Source of the DNA: Clostridiales bacterium UBA4653
GTDB lineage: Bacteria > Bacillota > Clostridia > Oscillospirales > CAG-272
Assembly: GCA_002405565.1 (NCBI GenBank)
Contig: DHMB01000049.1
Coordinates: 1,475-7,264 of the forward strand
Direction of reading: 5' to 3'
Length of the DNA stretch: 5,790 bases
Below are positions 5,227-5,790 of this stretch, piece by piece. Below the pieces are notes generated by a model. The model made no database searches and was not told the origin of the DNA. It worked only from the letters and a program-made list of their open reading frames with translations. A program made the translations under genes and the position numbers. Each line of letters opens with the position of its first letter. The stretch's first letter is position 1.

Positions 5227-5244
5227 AATATTTTGAGGTGTCTG

Positions 5245-5694
5245 ATGACAGCAATCGAATTTATGACAGTCGGCAAAAAGCTATCAAACGCTTATGCCGG
5301 GCTGTGCGCGCCGATATGCAGAAAGTACGGCATAAATCAGACGGGCTTTGACATTCTTCTCTTCCTTGCGAACAACCCGCAATACAATACCGCACGGGAC
5401 GTCTGTCGCATGCGCGGAATAAAAAGCGGGATTGTTTCAGTCACTGTGGAGTCACTTATAAGCAGCGGCTTTCTTTTGCAGGAGGATGATCCTGCCGACC
5501 GTCGTAAGCACCGCCTTGTGCCGACAGAAAAAGCAAAAGACGTCATTTCCGAAGGACAGAAAATGCAAAAGCATTTCGCCTGCGTTCTGAAAGACGGAAT
5601 TACAGAAGATGAGCTTGCCGCCTTTGCCCGTATGACGGAAAAAGTCACGGAGAACATCACAAAGCTCGGAAAGGAAAAACAAAGCAATGTTTGA
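5245..5694 (+). CDS. MarR-family transcriptional regulator
   Basis: A 149-residue winged-helix DNA-binding protein of usual MarR length. The N-terminal helix (about 3-28) and C-terminal helices (about 95-143) would make the dimer interface. The winged helix-turn-helix spans about 32-95, with the recognition helix near 60-75 (KSGIVSVTVESLISSGFL) and the wing at 82-91 (DPADRRKHRL), the D-x-R-type MarR signature. Such proteins usually repress their own promoter and a neighbouring transporter or enzyme gene until a ligand or oxidant releases them. Cys21 and Cys25 (CAPIC), Cys54 and Cys113 make redox sensing conceivable but unproven. The ATG at 5245 is chosen because GAGGTG (5235-5240) lies just upstream; a TTG at 5233 would overlap that site. 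It overlaps the downstream permease gene by 8 bases and is divergent from the GH3 gene, so the permease is the more likely target. Confidence 0.93.
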   Translation: MTAIEFMTVGKKLSNAYAGLCAPICRKYGINQTGFDILLFLANNPQYNTARDVCRMRGIKSGIVSVTVESLISSGFLLQEDDPADRRKHRLVPTEKAKDVISEGQKMQKHFACVLKDGITEDELAAFARMTEKVTENITKLGKEKQSNV

Positions 5695-5790
5695 AGTTAT
5701 CATATGTATACTCGCAGGGCTCGGAGCCGGACTCGGCACCGGCTTTGCCGGAATGAGCGCCGCGGCAGTCATCAGCCCCATGCTCATCAC
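5687..5790 (+). CDS. TSUP (TauE/SafE) family permease, N-terminal fragment
   Basis: Only the first 34 residues are inside the window; the gene continues past the right edge. The fragment is one long hydrophobic helix rich in glycine and alanine, with GLGAGLGTGFAG at residues 11-22 and a following SPMLI. This glycine-rich opening then a proline in the next hydrophobic turn is typical of the TSUP (TauE/SafE, formerly DUF81) permeases, which move sulfite, sulfonates or other small organic anions. The ATG at 5687 overlaps the marR stop by 8 bases, and a GGAAAGGAA stretch (5669-5677) provides a ribosome binding site, so the two are cotranscribed and translationally linked. The repressor probably controls this permease. 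The family call rests on a short fragment; another multi-helix membrane protein is possible. Confidence 0.7.
   Translation, partial: MFEVIICILAGLGAGLGTGFAGMSAAAVISPMLI

Noticed and set aside
5452..5790. Minus-strand reading frame opposite marR and the permease start
   Set aside because: Shadow of the MarR and TSUP coding frames, whose motifs, ribosome binding sites and promoter are clear on the plus strand.
1..5790. CRISPR array, insertion sequence, phage or defence island
   Set aside because: No regularly spaced direct repeats, transposase or integrase motifs, terminal inverted repeats with target duplications, or nuclease or toxin-like small genes were found on either strand.

Overview
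The window looks like chromosomal DNA from an anaerobic, low-to-mid GC Firmicute, probably a gut-type Clostridia (Oscillospiraceae-like). This is inferred from the strong Shine-Dalgarno sites, housekeeping promoters with TATAAT boxes, U-tailed hairpin terminators, CCA-encoding tRNA genes and the protein families. No marker gene fixes the species.

Layout, left to right. Bases 1-322 hold no convincing gene: there is a candidate repeat-like stretch and one strong terminator (111-145). A small two-helix membrane protein of unknown function (382-1047) follows, with its own promoter and terminator. Next is a two-gene operon (1159-2311) coding for a pair of short CHR-family (chromate transporter superfamily) half-proteins whose reading frames overlap by 17 bases. 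A non-protein stretch then carries two separate single-copy alanine tRNA genes, tRNA-Ala(CGC) at 2417-2492 and tRNA-Ala(GGC) at 2663-2738. Each has a perfect-consensus promoter and its own terminator.

On the minus strand, 2948-5047 encodes a complete 699-residue family 3 glycoside hydrolase of the beta-xylosidase-like clade. It has no signal peptide, so it probably cleaves imported oligosaccharides in the cytoplasm. Divergent from it, across a 197-base intergenic region rich in inverted repeats, a MarR-type repressor gene (5245-5694) overlaps by 8 bases the start of a TSUP (TauE/SafE) permease gene that runs off the right edge. A perfect 9-base inverted repeat straddles the -10 box of the MarR promoter and is the best candidate operator, suggesting an autoregulated repressor-exporter unit.

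The genes form several independent transcription units rather than one system. I found no CRISPR array, insertion sequence, phage gene, toxin-antitoxin pair or clear new defence system. The points most worth a second look are the MarR/TSUP control region, the CHR half-protein pair, the adjacent alanine isoacceptor tRNA genes and the unassigned membrane protein.
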